A stretch of 34,711 nucleotides of DNA, taken from positions 1 to 34,711 of the IMG/VR virus record IMGVR_UViG_3300006805_000020. One strand, 5' to 3'. How positions within the stretch are numbered: position 1 is the stretch's first letter; each line of letters opens with the position of its first letter. A program made the position numbers and the translations under genes. The DNA comes from a virus. Under the pieces are notes generated by a model. It was not told the origin of the DNA, did no database searches, and was given only the letters and a program-made list of their open reading frames with translations. Positions 20,593 through 29,531 of the stretch are shown piece after piece.

Positions 20593-20593
20593 G

Positions 20594-21313
20594 TTACTCT
20601 CCTAAGATGGCACCGTTGAGCGCATCTGTGTTTTCGACTTGGTTGTTTTGGTAATCGGGCAACAGATCGTTCATGATCCGCATGTTGTCCAGGGACTCGG
20701 TAGCCTGGGCGTCATACACCGTGTATTTATTGTTTTGGGACTCGAGCAGCGCCTTTTGGGCTGATACCCAAAAAATCACGAAGTTTGGATCGCTCATCTC
20801 GAGTTTTTCGTTTGACGGATCCGTACCCGGTGGTTTGTACGGATATTTGTAGTAATCAAAGACTGGTGTGGCGCCGAACGTACCATCGCCGGCAGTCGGG
20901 GTCCAGGTAAGGTTCAGCACATAGCCGTCCTTAGGGTTGCCAGTGATATAAGCGCCCTTGTGGCCGTTTTGCGTATAGCTTTGAGCCTGTTCAGATTTGA
21001 TAATTGGCACGTACTGTGTGGCGCCATTAAGCGTGAGGCGCAGGAAACCGCCCGGAAAACGATAATCAGTGAGTGTCAGAGTATAAGTGGTGACGCCGGA
21101 AAGCACTGCATCGTGTGTGTAAGTGGCCCAAAGCTCGTTCCACAGCACATCTTGCGTGGTGCCCCAGATCCGTATGGCCATATAGATCAGGTTGAGGCGC
21201 GCTTGCCACTCGTCAGAGTCATCCGCTTGAGTAGGCGTATCACTGTCATTGGACACGTTCGTGTTGATCGCGTCCATTATGTCTTGTAGTGATGCTGGGT
21301 CTGTGTTGGCCAT
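20594..21313 (-). CDS. Head-tail adaptor protein (239 aa)
   Basis: Resembles podovirus adaptors (tail tubular protein A / gp4-type). N-terminal helix pair (QDIMDAINTNVSND, DEWQARLNLIYMAIRIWGT) followed by DVLWNELWAT, then a beta sandwich (TYTLTLTDYRFPGGFLRLTL) and a C-terminal helix with FVIFWVSAQKALLES. Length is right. Position just before the tail hub gene agrees. Own promoter at 21380-21388. Confidence 0.75.
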   Translation of the reverse strand: MANTDPASLQDIMDAINTNVSNDSDTPTQADDSDEWQARLNLIYMAIRIWGTTQDVLWNELWATYTHDAVLSGVTTYTLTLTDYRFPGGFLRLTLNGATQYVPIIKSEQAQSYTQNGHKGAYITGNPKDGYVLNLTWTPTAGDGTFGATPVFDYYKYPYKPPGTDPSNEKLEMSDPNFVIFWVSAQKALLESQNNKYTVYDAQATESLDNMRIMNDLLPDYQNNQVENTDALNGAILGE

Positions 21314-21341
21314 TTTTTTGTCCTTAAAATAAAAACGCCGC

Positions 21342-21388
21342 CACTGAGGGCGACTGATTTGATAATCTGGTCTGCCCTCAGTGTAGCA
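21342..21388 (-). promoter_or_regulatory. 10-bp terminator-like repeat with nested promoter before the adaptor gene
   Basis: CACTGAGGGC (21342-21351) has its perfect inverse at 21374-21383. On the minus strand a T-rich TTTTTATTTT and AAGGAC follow before the ATG at 21313, so it can act as a terminator for the upstream gene. The minus-strand extended -10 TGCTACACT (21388-21380) overlaps the upstream arm. A transcript started there would begin at about 21373 and lack that arm, so it would not form the hairpin. Confidence 0.6.
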
Positions 21389-21394
21389 TACTGC

Positions 21395-21673
21395 TTATCG
21401 TTTTTTCGTGTTTCCTCCGCCGCTTTTGTAGCGGACTGGTCCCTTGCTACCGGCGCGACTCATTGCCTTGGCACTGTTAGCACGGGCGGTACGGTCAGCC
21501 TTTTTCATAGGTGTTTTGACCGGCTTTTGGGGCGTGCTGTTTTTTGTGGTCCGGGCAGTAGTGTCAGGAGTGCGGCGCACGGCCTTTTTGACTCGACCGC
21601 TCACGGCGCCGGATTTGCCTTTTGGATAAACTCTTGCTGCTGGTGCCTTAAAGGCTCGACTTGGTGTTGGCAT
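21395..21673 (-). CDS. Very basic small protein (92 aa), probably DNA-associated virion protein
   Basis: About a third of the residues are Lys or Arg, with much Ala, Thr, Ser, Gly and Pro and almost no acidic ones (KGKSGAVSGRVKKAVRRTPD is typical). No hydrophobic core is visible, so it is likely disordered and nucleic-acid-binding. It lies between the 1358-aa ejection protein and the adaptor gene. It could condense DNA or be ejected with it; no family recognised. AAGGAGG lies upstream of its ATG. Confidence 0.7.
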   Translation of the reverse strand: MPTPSRAFKAPAARVYPKGKSGAVSGRVKKAVRRTPDTTARTTKNSTPQKPVKTPMKKADRTARANSAKAMSRAGSKGPVRYKSGGGNTKKR

Positions 21674-21685
21674 GTTATTTCCTCC

Positions 21686-24600
21686 TTATGCTAACTTCTT
21701 AGGTGCACTTATTTTTACGCTGCCGCGCTTGCGTGCGGCCACCTTAACACTGCCCTTATTTTTCAGCTGGACAACAGGTGCTTTGTAGGATGAAAGTTGG
21801 ACAACCGGACTCGACAGGCCGGACGGGATGGATGTGTCGATACTCGGTAGGCCCTTGGCGCCCTTGCTGCCGGAACCCTTGGTAAAGCCGCCATACTCTT
21901 GGTATTTGGCCACTTTTTGCATCAGGTTCTGCTGCTGCAGGGTAATCGCGTCAATCTTGTCGCCCTCAGTGCCGGGATCATACAGCGATTTTTTCTTTTC
22001 CAGGGCATCGAACTGCTGCTGGGCTAAACCGATCCAACCTTGGTAATCGTTCTTGGCCTGGGCGGTGTCCATTGCTAGGTTGAGCTTAGCGTTTGTGACA
22101 TTGAAGTCGTACTCAGCTTTGGGCATCGACTTGACTGTGCCATCGCCGGATTTGTAGTACAGGGTGTCGCCGAACTGCATCATTTTATCGTTGGTCTTGG
22201 CGAACTTGGCCACAGCAACCTTTTCGTTGGCACTGGCAGCCAGCTTGACGTTGCCTGATGTGCCGGTTGCACCGCCGCCAGCCAGGATGTCGGCAGTGCC
22301 GCTAGTGATATCCTGCGGGTTGTCACCGGCTACTTTGATCTTGGCAGCGTTATTTACGTCAGTCTGGAGGCCGCTAAGCAGCTTAACCTTTTCGGAGTCC
22401 GGCAGTGCCTGGTAGTTCGGGTCCTGCAGCAACTGGTTGATCTGGTCATTTGTCATCTTACCGGTGAACTGCTGGTAATCGGCCTGGGTTTGGCCGCCGA
22501 GCTTAATGGTTTGCGGCTTGCCATCAGCACCGGTTATTTTGATCGAAGTTGGGGCAGTGTTCGGCGTTTGTTTAGTTTCACCGGTCCGGTTGTAAAGTCC
22601 GAGAACCTCGTTTGCCGCACCGTTTGGCTTGTAGCTGTTGACGAACGCCGGGTTGAACAGCACGTTAAACAAGTTATTGCCGTTGTCTTGGTAGCGCTGC
22701 ATCGGGTTGCCGAGCACATCGAACTGGCCGGGCAATGTTTCCGCGAGGCCGGGGATCTTGTTGGCGACCTGGTTGTAGGCGTCGTGGGCAATACCCTTGA
22801 GTCCGGTGTCGCCGCTGTTTAGATTGCGCTGACGGTTATCAATCAGCTGATTAGCTTGTGATAACAGGGTAGGGATGAACGAGGCCGGGGCGCTCTCAAT
22901 AGTATTGCCTACTGCATCGCCTATGCCCCCGTAGCCACCGAACAGGCGTTGTACGCCCTGCAACAACGGCTGCTCCACGAGTGTATTGACAGAGTTTGCG
23001 TAATTGCTGACTGTGTTTTGGGCACCCTCTTTGACTGGAGTGTGAGTCCCAAGTGCCGCGCCGGCGCTCATCGGGATAGCGACAGGCTGGGCCCAGTCGT
23101 ATGATACGAGCTTGTCGCCGGGCTGGATCTTAGCGGCATCTTTATTGAAACCGCTGCCAAACCATCGCTTGAGGGCGCTGACATTGATCTGGTAGCCACC
23201 GAGGCCGGTGGTCTTTTGGACGTTGCGCAGGTCCTTATTTTGTGCCGGCTGCGCAGTGATGATGCCGTTGTCGGCCAGCACGTAACCGAGCGCAAAGGCC
23301 GATCCGGACCCAACCGCTGCACGTGAGAAGTCGTCGACGAACGCCTTTTGATTGAACTTGCCGCCAAACAACGGCTTAGTCATCTCATAAGTGGCTTTGA
23401 GGAAACCAGCCGGCGAGTAGTCAATGCCACGAGCCAACAGGTTGCCTGGAGTCTTTGGGTATTTCAGGACGATATCACCGAGGCCGAAACGCTTGCCCTC
23501 GGTACCAATACCGATCTTGTTTAGCGATCGTTTCATGCCCACAAAGAAGTCAGACACGGCGTTGCTGTCCTGGAACGTGCGGTAGAGGGCAGTGTGGTGG
23601 GCTTGTTCCATCATGTCAGTTGTGACTTTGTCAGTCTTATTGACCTTTTGTAGCGACCGGATAGTGTCATCAAACGCAGCTTTGTAGGCAGCACGGTCGG
23701 CGCCGCGCAGCGTGCCGTTCATAGTGCGCTCAAGAGTATTGAGGATCCCATCGCGGAATACTGGTACACTGTTTAGCTCAAACTGTGAGGCGGGGCCGGT
23801 GTTGATACCCTCACGGGCCTCTTTGACACCGATCTTGCCACCCTCAACAAAGCTCTTGGCCTGGGTGCTGAGGCTCGGTAGACCAGTCGTGCGCTCACCA
23901 GTCTTGAGGCTGAGGAGCTTATCCAGTCCGGTACCGACGACTTGTGAGAAGTTGTCCAGGGCGCCAAACATGCCGTTACCCATAATGTTACGCACGTTAG
24001 TCTTGAAGTTGAGCAACTGTGCCATCGTCTGCAGTGTGCCGAGTTTTTCGGCCAGGGTTGCCGGCATTTGTTTCTGAACCTCTGCGACCAGTCGTGCGGT
24101 CGCCTGCGCGCGTTCGAGGCCCTCAGGCATGTTCTGGATCTCGGTGGCCATTTTCACCAGTCCCTCGGCCGCTGTGGGGTTCAGGGTGATGTTTTTGCCA
24201 GTAGCTTGGTTGTACTTGTTAATCTCGTTTTGAGCAAAGCGCAGGATGCCCTCAGGTGCTAGTCGGCCGTAAATACTCGCAGCCTGGACCATACGGCCGG
24301 CCTCGGTCAGGTTTTTGGCCATGCTGCCAGCAAGTTCAACGGCCTGCTCGATGTGGCCGCCATTTTGCAGCGCTTTGATCATTTCGGATCCGACGGCTAC
24401 TGAAATATCATCATGGGCATTTTTGGCCAGCTGCATCGCCACGTCCGGATTATCCTGGACCAGGTTTGCAGCCTTGATCTGCAGGGCCTCGGTATTGCGT
24501 GTCTGATAGGAGTTGTCGAGATCTGTGAGCGCAGCTTTGACCTGTGGTGCCGTGTTAGGATTATCAATAATGGTATTGATAAACCCACGGTCGCGGATCT

Positions 24601-25762
24601 GAAATGGAAAGCCTGGCTGCTGTAGCTCTGCTGGTGCCCCTGTTCCACCTTTACCAACACGTATCCCGGTTGGAGGCACGGCATCCGTGGTTGGAGTCGG
24701 ACTGGGTTGCTGTGGTGCTATACGTGGCGTTTCCTGCGCTATGGTTACTGGAGATGTGGGCTGTGGGTTCGCTACTCGAACTCCTGTAGATTGATTGGCT
24801 TGATCAAGCATTGCCTGGGCAGCCTGGACGCGGGCAAAATCAGTCGGCTGCGTGACCATCGTGTCACGGCCTTTATTTACAACACTCTCGCCACCCTTGA
24901 GCAGGCCATAAGTACCGACGGCACCCATGACTGGATCGGCAAAGTATTTGGCGGCCCCAGTACGATTGAGGTCATACCCACCGGCCTGGAGCGCAGCGCG
25001 CGCATCAGCGCCACCGTGATCACCGACAAACGCCTCAACAGGGCTGACCATTTGGCCCACCACGGTGTGATTAAGTCCCTGGAGCCCTTGGTTATAAGCA
25101 GCTTGCTGTTCCTGAGTAGGGGCATGCGGGTGATGGCCAAACTTATCCATGACAAAACCGGCCGGGTTAGAAAGTGCGAAACCGGCCTGGTTGACAAGGT
25201 TGTTGCGTGTCTGCGGCAGCAATGATCCGCCCATAACGTCACCTTGGACTGCACGAGGCAGGGCTGCGATGGTCTTGCCGGCATTGATGCCTTGGTCAGT
25301 AATAAAGCCGGGGATCGACTGGTGCCAGCGGCTGGCCATGGCTGCAGCGTCATTTGCTTGGGTCTGCAGCGGCGCACCCGTCACATGATCGAACATCATT
25401 TTGCCGGCATCAGCACCAGTGGCAAGGGTGCTGTATACCGGCTTGACCGTCAAGTTACCGACAGTGTTGGTGAGGCCGTTATGGGTCAACTGACCAAAAA
25501 CTGAGCGATCGTTTTGCTGTTCCGGCATTTTCCAGGAGCGGCCGTTGTCCAGCATATTGAACTGGTCAAAGCCTTTCTCAAAGATATTGCGGTTGTCTTG
25601 CTGCGGCTGCGCCGCGGCGATCCGGATAGTCGGCCTTTGAGTAGTGAAACCCTGCCCACCATCAAACATGTTAATACCATGATAGCCAGCGGCAACGCCG
25701 TTACTGACGGTCCCTGCTGCGTCATCGAACCACTTTTTGAGGCCGTTGAGGCTCAAACCCAT
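21686..25762 (-). CDS. Very large internal virion/ejection protein (1358 aa)
   Basis: The largest gene in the genome. Gln/Asn/Ala/Gly-rich, with many helical stretches and a mid-protein region (about 570-760) of long amphipathic helices (TLQTMAQLLNFKTNVRNIMG). A hydrophobic segment (about 865-890, SGSAFALGYVLADNGI) could insert in membrane. Low-complexity Pro/Thr linker at about 335-375. The C-terminus is Lys/Gly-rich with repeated VQL, VKV motifs. Such long proteins next to adaptor/nozzle genes in podoviruses are ejected to form a DNA channel. No enzymatic motif is evident. Confidence 0.65.
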   Translation of the reverse strand: MGLSLNGLKKWFDDAAGTVSNGVAAGYHGINMFDGGQGFTTQRPTIRIAAAQPQQDNRNIFEKGFDQFNMLDNGRSWKMPEQQNDRSVFGQLTHNGLTNTVGNLTVKPVYSTLATGADAGKMMFDHVTGAPLQTQANDAAAMASRWHQSIPGFITDQGINAGKTIAALPRAVQGDVMGGSLLPQTRNNLVNQAGFALSNPAGFVMDKFGHHPHAPTQEQQAAYNQGLQGLNHTVVGQMVSPVEAFVGDHGGADARAALQAGGYDLNRTGAAKYFADPVMGAVGTYGLLKGGESVVNKGRDTMVTQPTDFARVQAAQAMLDQANQSTGVRVANPQPTSPVTIAQETPRIAPQQPSPTPTTDAVPPTGIRVGKGGTGAPAELQQPGFPFQIRDRGFINTIIDNPNTAPQVKAALTDLDNSYQTRNTEALQIKAANLVQDNPDVAMQLAKNAHDDISVAVGSEMIKALQNGGHIEQAVELAGSMAKNLTEAGRMVQAASIYGRLAPEGILRFAQNEINKYNQATGKNITLNPTAAEGLVKMATEIQNMPEGLERAQATARLVAEVQKQMPATLAEKLGTLQTMAQLLNFKTNVRNIMGNGMFGALDNFSQVVGTGLDKLLSLKTGERTTGLPSLSTQAKSFVEGGKIGVKEAREGINTGPASQFELNSVPVFRDGILNTLERTMNGTLRGADRAAYKAAFDDTIRSLQKVNKTDKVTTDMMEQAHHTALYRTFQDSNAVSDFFVGMKRSLNKIGIGTEGKRFGLGDIVLKYPKTPGNLLARGIDYSPAGFLKATYEMTKPLFGGKFNQKAFVDDFSRAAVGSGSAFALGYVLADNGIITAQPAQNKDLRNVQKTTGLGGYQINVSALKRWFGSGFNKDAAKIQPGDKLVSYDWAQPVAIPMSAGAALGTHTPVKEGAQNTVSNYANSVNTLVEQPLLQGVQRLFGGYGGIGDAVGNTIESAPASFIPTLLSQANQLIDNRQRNLNSGDTGLKGIAHDAYNQVANKIPGLAETLPGQFDVLGNPMQRYQDNGNNLFNVLFNPAFVNSYKPNGAANEVLGLYNRTGETKQTPNTAPTSIKITGADGKPQTIKLGGQTQADYQQFTGKMTNDQINQLLQDPNYQALPDSEKVKLLSGLQTDVNNAAKIKVAGDNPQDITSGTADILAGGGATGTSGNVKLAASANEKVAVAKFAKTNDKMMQFGDTLYYKSGDGTVKSMPKAEYDFNVTNAKLNLAMDTAQAKNDYQGWIGLAQQQFDALEKKKSLYDPGTEGDKIDAITLQQQNLMQKVAKYQEYGGFTKGSGSKGAKGLPSIDTSIPSGLSSPVVQLSSYKAPVVQLKNKGSVKVAARKRGSVKISAPKKLA

Positions 25763-25765
25763 GGC

Positions 25766-26854
25766 TTAGTACCCCGGCTGTAGACTTAGGCCGTAGTCCT
25801 CATTAAACTTGCGCGGCTGGTAGTAGGAGCTGTTGTCAGTCTGCATTTGTGGCACGTTGCCGATGTTTTGGAGCTGGCCAGCGCTGATTGGGTTTACGGC
25901 GTACTGGAGTAAGTTGCCGCTGATTTGCTGGTTTGGTGCGGTCATACTCTGGTAGCGGCCGACGAGGTCACTAGCCTGTTGTTTGTATACGCCCTCGAGG
26001 TTTGCCAGTTGCTGGATAGCCTGGTTGGTGTAGCTGGCGTCCGCCTGAGCGAGGGCCTGGTAGCGGTCCGCATTGGCACCGACCATCTGTTGCTGGATAG
26101 CTTGGCGTTGCTGCAGGAACTTGGTGGCGATGTCATTGAGGCTGGCGGCTTTCCAGTCGTCGAGTGATTTCATGTTGTTTTGGAACTCGGTGTCGAGGTC
26201 CTGACCCTGGAGCTGGATGCCCTGGGTTTGCTGGCCAGCACTTTGCATGACGGAGTTGCGGTTTTTGGATGCCTGACCGCTGAGGGCTTGCTGAATAAGT
26301 TGTGCGGCGCTCGAGTCACCAGCACCGAACGCGCCGAGCTGGTTGTTGTAGCTCATACCCATAGTTTCAACCTGGTGGCGCAGGTCGTTCAGGCTGGAGG
26401 CTTTTTGCTGGTCCACCTGGTTTTGGGCGAGGTTGAGGTTGCGATGGCCCTGTGCCTGCTGAGTCTGCAGGGCATTGGCCTGATTTTGATACTGATTATT
26501 GACTTGGAGGTTAGCCGAGTCCTGCTGTGGCTGGAGGGTATCAAGGACTGACTGGAGGCCGGCGATTTTGGTGTCGTAAGCCTGGTTTACGAAGTTGGGG
26601 TCAACTTTGGAGGTGCTGCCGCCGGATCCACTGCCCACGGTGATAGATGCACCCTGGACCTGCGGGTTAGGATCGTTAATGCGCTGCGCCTGGATGGATT
26701 GCTGCAGCGTGTTACTCTCGAAACCGCCATCCTGGAGGTTGTAGTTGCCGGCTCCGCCTTGGCCCTGGACAACGCCGCCGAGATTTTGTACGCCATTTGC
26801 ACCTTTGAGCCATACGTTTCCGTCTGTTCCGACCCAGTAGACTGATCCTGCCAT
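25766..26854 (-). CDS. Gln-rich internal virion protein (362 aa)
   Basis: Starts with a short beta segment (VYWVGTDGNVWLKGANGV), then a long coiled-coil region (about 95-310) of extreme Gln/Asn/Ala content (LQVNNQYQNQANALQTQQAQ is typical). The tail is Tyr/Pro-rich (SYYQPRKFNEDYG). Composition and position just before the 1358-aa protein match inner core/ejection proteins of podoviruses. Preceded by promoter and hairpin leader (26870-26962). Function inferred from context. Confidence 0.6.
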   Translation of the reverse strand: MAGSVYWVGTDGNVWLKGANGVQNLGGVVQGQGGAGNYNLQDGGFESNTLQQSIQAQRINDPNPQVQGASITVGSGSGGSTSKVDPNFVNQAYDTKIAGLQSVLDTLQPQQDSANLQVNNQYQNQANALQTQQAQGHRNLNLAQNQVDQQKASSLNDLRHQVETMGMSYNNQLGAFGAGDSSAAQLIQQALSGQASKNRNSVMQSAGQQTQGIQLQGQDLDTEFQNNMKSLDDWKAASLNDIATKFLQQRQAIQQQMVGANADRYQALAQADASYTNQAIQQLANLEGVYKQQASDLVGRYQSMTAPNQQISGNLLQYAVNPISAGQLQNIGNVPQMQTDNSSYYQPRKFNEDYGLSLQPGY

Positions 26855-26869
26855 AGTGTTATGTGTGTT

Positions 26870-26962
26870 TCCTTAAAAATAAAAAACAGCACCGCTGTGC
26901 TGCCAATAATTAGCTTGCTTAGCCGATTGCCCGTTTAGGCTGATCTGGTAAGCAGTATAACA
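26870..26962 (-). promoter_or_regulatory. Promoter and hairpin leader of the internal virion operon
   Basis: Minus strand: TGTTATACT (extended -10, 26962-26954), about 60 bases of leader, hairpin CAGCAC-CGCT-GTGCTG (26886-26901), TTTTTTATTTTT and AAGGA (26874-26870), then 15 bases to the ATG at 26854. The 6-bp hairpin plus T-run is terminator-like although it lies inside the leader, which suggests attenuation or RNA processing. The stem is the same as at 18499-18516. Confidence 0.6.
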
Positions 26963-26982
26963 CAAGCACTATGCTATACTGC
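26952..26982. promoter_or_regulatory. Palindromic pair of divergent -10 boxes
   Basis: GCAGTATA (26952-26959) and TATACTGC (26975-26982) are exact inverse copies separated by 15 bases. The left one is the minus-strand -10 above; the right one is TGCTATACT on the plus strand, which would transcribe antisense into the 3' end of the dehydratase gene. It may be an operator palindrome instead of a true second promoter. Confidence 0.45.
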
Positions 26983-26988
26983 AAACTT

Positions 26989-27990
26989 TTACAAAAGCCA
27001 CTCGGGGTGCTTGAGTGTCCACTCGATGGTGCGCTTGAGTGATGCCTCCAGGCCAAGCGGGGCAGTCCAGCCGAGATCCGCGAGCTTGCTGCCATCCAGG
27101 GCGTACCGCAAGTCGTGGCCTGGGCGGGAGCTGTGAAAGTCGACCAGTTCGTACTGGAGCGGCCGGTCCATGTATTTGGCGATCAGCTGCGCCATTTCGA
27201 GGTTATTGACCTCTCGCTCACCGACGATGTGGAACTTGTCCGGGCGATCCGTCAGGCCGTATGGCGTCGGTTGGCCGTTCTGCAGCAGGAACACCAGGGC
27301 ATCAGCCTGATTGCGCGCATGCAGGTAGAACCTGGAGCCGATAACGCCATCTTTGCTGGCGTGGATCGTCATAGGCTCGCCGGCCGCGATCTTTTTCATG
27401 GTCATGGGCACAAACTTTTCGGGATCCTGCAACTCACCGATGATGTTCATGGTGTTAGTGATGATCAGCGGTATGCCGTATGTGCGCCAGTATGAAAAGG
27501 CAATCGACTCCTGGGCGGCTTTGCTGGCAGAGTAGGGGTTGCTTGGCAGCATCGGTTCCCATTCCATGTGATTGTGACCGGCTGGTGCTGGGCCATACAC
27601 CTCATCGGTGCTGACATGCAGGAACTTCTCGACTGGGTACTCGCGGGCGTACTCCAGCAGTGTCAGGATCAGCTGCACGTTATTAACGATGAAATCCCGC
27701 GGCGCCTCGATTGAGCGGTCAACGTGGCTCTCACTGGCCATGCTGATGATGTAGTCGATTTTGCCCATTTGATGCGCCAGATAGGGCGATATAGGTGCCT
27801 GCAGGTCATGCGTGAGTACAGTGAGCCGGGAACGGTCCATGCCATCCATTTGGATCCGGATGCGATCAGTAACACCCTTATGGCGGAAACTATCCAGCAC
27901 AACGACGTGCCAGTCGGTTTTTTGCATGATGTGCCGCAGAGTGTGGGAACCGACGAAACCGCCGGCCCCCGTCAATAGCACCCTGGTCAT
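26989..27990 (-). CDS. rmlB: dTDP-glucose 4,6-dehydratase-like enzyme (333 aa)
   Basis: Extended short-chain dehydrogenase that would convert dTDP-glucose to the 4-keto-6-deoxy sugar, the entry to rhamnose and other deoxysugars. NAD-binding TGAGGFVGSH (residues 7-16), STDEVYG (127-133, with the Asp-Glu pair characteristic of 4,6-dehydratases), and catalytic YSASK (Tyr153-Lys157) are intact. Length matches RmlB (about 330-360). No RmlA, C or D is seen, so it must rely on host enzymes or make a keto sugar for a local use. Coupled by ATGA to groEL. Substrate could be another NDP-hexose. Confidence 0.82.
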   Translation of the reverse strand: MTRVLLTGAGGFVGSHTLRHIMQKTDWHVVVLDSFRHKGVTDRIRIQMDGMDRSRLTVLTHDLQAPISPYLAHQMGKIDYIISMASESHVDRSIEAPRDFIVNNVQLILTLLEYAREYPVEKFLHVSTDEVYGPAPAGHNHMEWEPMLPSNPYSASKAAQESIAFSYWRTYGIPLIITNTMNIIGELQDPEKFVPMTMKKIAAGEPMTIHASKDGVIGSRFYLHARNQADALVFLLQNGQPTPYGLTDRPDKFHIVGEREVNNLEMAQLIAKYMDRPLQYELVDFHSSRPGHDLRYALDGSKLADLGWTAPLGLEASLKRTIEWTLKHPEWLL

Positions 27991-29531
27991 TTCTTGTCGT
28001 CCTCGACAATCAGTGCACCCGCTGTCATGCCGGACACACCAAGTGATACTGATGTCTGCAGCGCTTGCTTGGTCACGCGGTACGGATCTACGATGCCGGC
28101 CTCGAGCAGGTCGACATATTCACCCGTTTTGACGTTGAAACCCTTGGTCGAGTCATCGAGCTTGGCCACCTGCTTTTCAGCCGCAGCCACGTCCATGCCA
28201 GAGTTTTCAATCAGCTGCTTGAACGGCTCCTGCAGCACCTCTTTGAGTAGTTGGGCGCCAGCAGTCTTACCTTTGACTGGGGCCTTATATAGGATCACAC
28301 CGCCGCCGGGCAGATAACCCTCAGCCATGGCCGCCTTGGCAGCTGACACTGAGTCATCAACGCGGAAAGTGCGCTCCTCGATCTCGGTTTCAGTTTGGCC
28401 GCCGACTTTGATCACGGCGACTTTGCCGGCCAGGTTGGCGCGGCGCTTTTCGAGCATTTCCTGCTCAACCTCGCTGCCGGCAGCATCGATCTTATCAGTC
28501 AGCCACTTGATGCGCTCGTCCAGGCCCTCACCAAGGCCCATAAATGTGGTCTTGTCACGGGTAGCGATGACCTTTTGGGCCTTGCCGACAACGTCCAGCT
28601 GCGCCTCATCAAGGGCAACGGTATCGGTTGCGATGACACCGCCGCCGGTTGCCACTGCGAAGTCATCCAGGATCTGCCGCTGCTGCGATCCAAAGCTCGG
28701 TGCTTTGACCACGAGCGTGCGGAACTTGCCCTGCTGCGTGTTTAGCACCAAAGAGGCAAGGGCATCAGCCTCGACATCGTTGGCGATCAGTACGGCCTGC
28801 ATGATACCGGTCTGCGCGACCTTTTCCAGGACCGGCAAGATTTCCATAAACGAGTAGATCGGCCGGTTGACCAATATCACAGCAGCCTGCTCGTAAACAG
28901 CCTCCATTTTGGCCTCATCAGTGACCATGTACGGGCTTAAATAACCGCGTTCAATGACCGCACCGGCCACCATACTGGTGCTGGTGTCCCGGCTGATTGT
29001 AGGTTCAACGGTAATGGTCCCAGTTGGGCCGACTTTGTGGACGGTTTCGGCCACGATCTTACCCAGTTCCTCATCGCCGGCACTGATGGTGGCGATTTTT
29101 TGCAGGGTTTCCAGGTCATCGGCCGGTTTGCGGATCTTTTCCAGGTACTGGAGCACACTTTCGAGCGCAGCCTCGACCTCACGGGCCAAAATCATCGGAT
29201 TTACGTTGCCCTCGTCGATCAGCTTGGCTGCTTTGGCCAGTAAATGGTATGTGAGCACGGTCACAGTCGTGGTGCCATCGCCGGCCACGTCGTTGAGGCG
29301 GTTGGCGGCCTCTTTGATGAGCTCAGCACCGATATTTTCCGACTCATCACGGACGTGGACCGCCTTAGCAACGGTCACACCGTCGTGCGTGACAGTCGGA
29401 CCTTGGCCGCGCTTGCCGATGATGACGTTACGACCCTTAGGGCCCATCGTTGTGCGGACTGCTTTGTATAATTTTTCAGCGCCAGCCAGTAACTTGTCCC
29501 GGCCCTCTTTTTCGTAGAATTGATCAGTCAT
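27987..29531 (-). CDS. groEL: Phage-encoded GroEL chaperonin (514 aa)
   Basis: Full-length group I chaperonin. ATP-site residues are intact: TMGPKGRNV (about 28-36), Asp50 in THDGVTVA, GDGTTT (84-89) and the catalytic Asp in RVDDSV (about 392, the Asp398 equivalent). The apical domain keeps RGYLSPY (194-200) and SLVLNTQQGKF. It lacks the Gly-Gly-Met tail of most bacterial GroELs, ending EDDKK. The start at 29531 has GGGAGG 10 bases upstream; nine further in-frame codons exist. It overlaps groES by 8 bases. Probably folds a capsid, tail or ejection protein. Confidence 0.95.
   Translation of the reverse strand: MTDQFYEKEGRDKLLAGAEKLYKAVRTTMGPKGRNVIIGKRGQGPTVTHDGVTVAKAVHVRDESENIGAELIKEAANRLNDVAGDGTTTVTVLTYHLLAKAAKLIDEGNVNPMILAREVEAALESVLQYLEKIRKPADDLETLQKIATISAGDEELGKIVAETVHKVGPTGTITVEPTISRDTSTSMVAGAVIERGYLSPYMVTDEAKMEAVYEQAAVILVNRPIYSFMEILPVLEKVAQTGIMQAVLIANDVEADALASLVLNTQQGKFRTLVVKAPSFGSQQRQILDDFAVATGGGVIATDTVALDEAQLDVVGKAQKVIATRDKTTFMGLGEGLDERIKWLTDKIDAAGSEVEQEMLEKRRANLAGKVAVIKVGGQTETEIEERTFRVDDSVSAAKAAMAEGYLPGGGVILYKAPVKGKTAGAQLLKEVLQEPFKQLIENSGMDVAAAEKQVAKLDDSTKGFNVKTGEYVDLLEAGIVDPYRVTKQALQTSVSLGVSGMTAGALIVEDDKK

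Noticed and set aside
28327-28857. Long plus-strand frames antisense to groEL and other late genes
   Set aside because: Codon-bias shadows of GC-rich genes; low-complexity Ser/Arg-rich translations without start signals.
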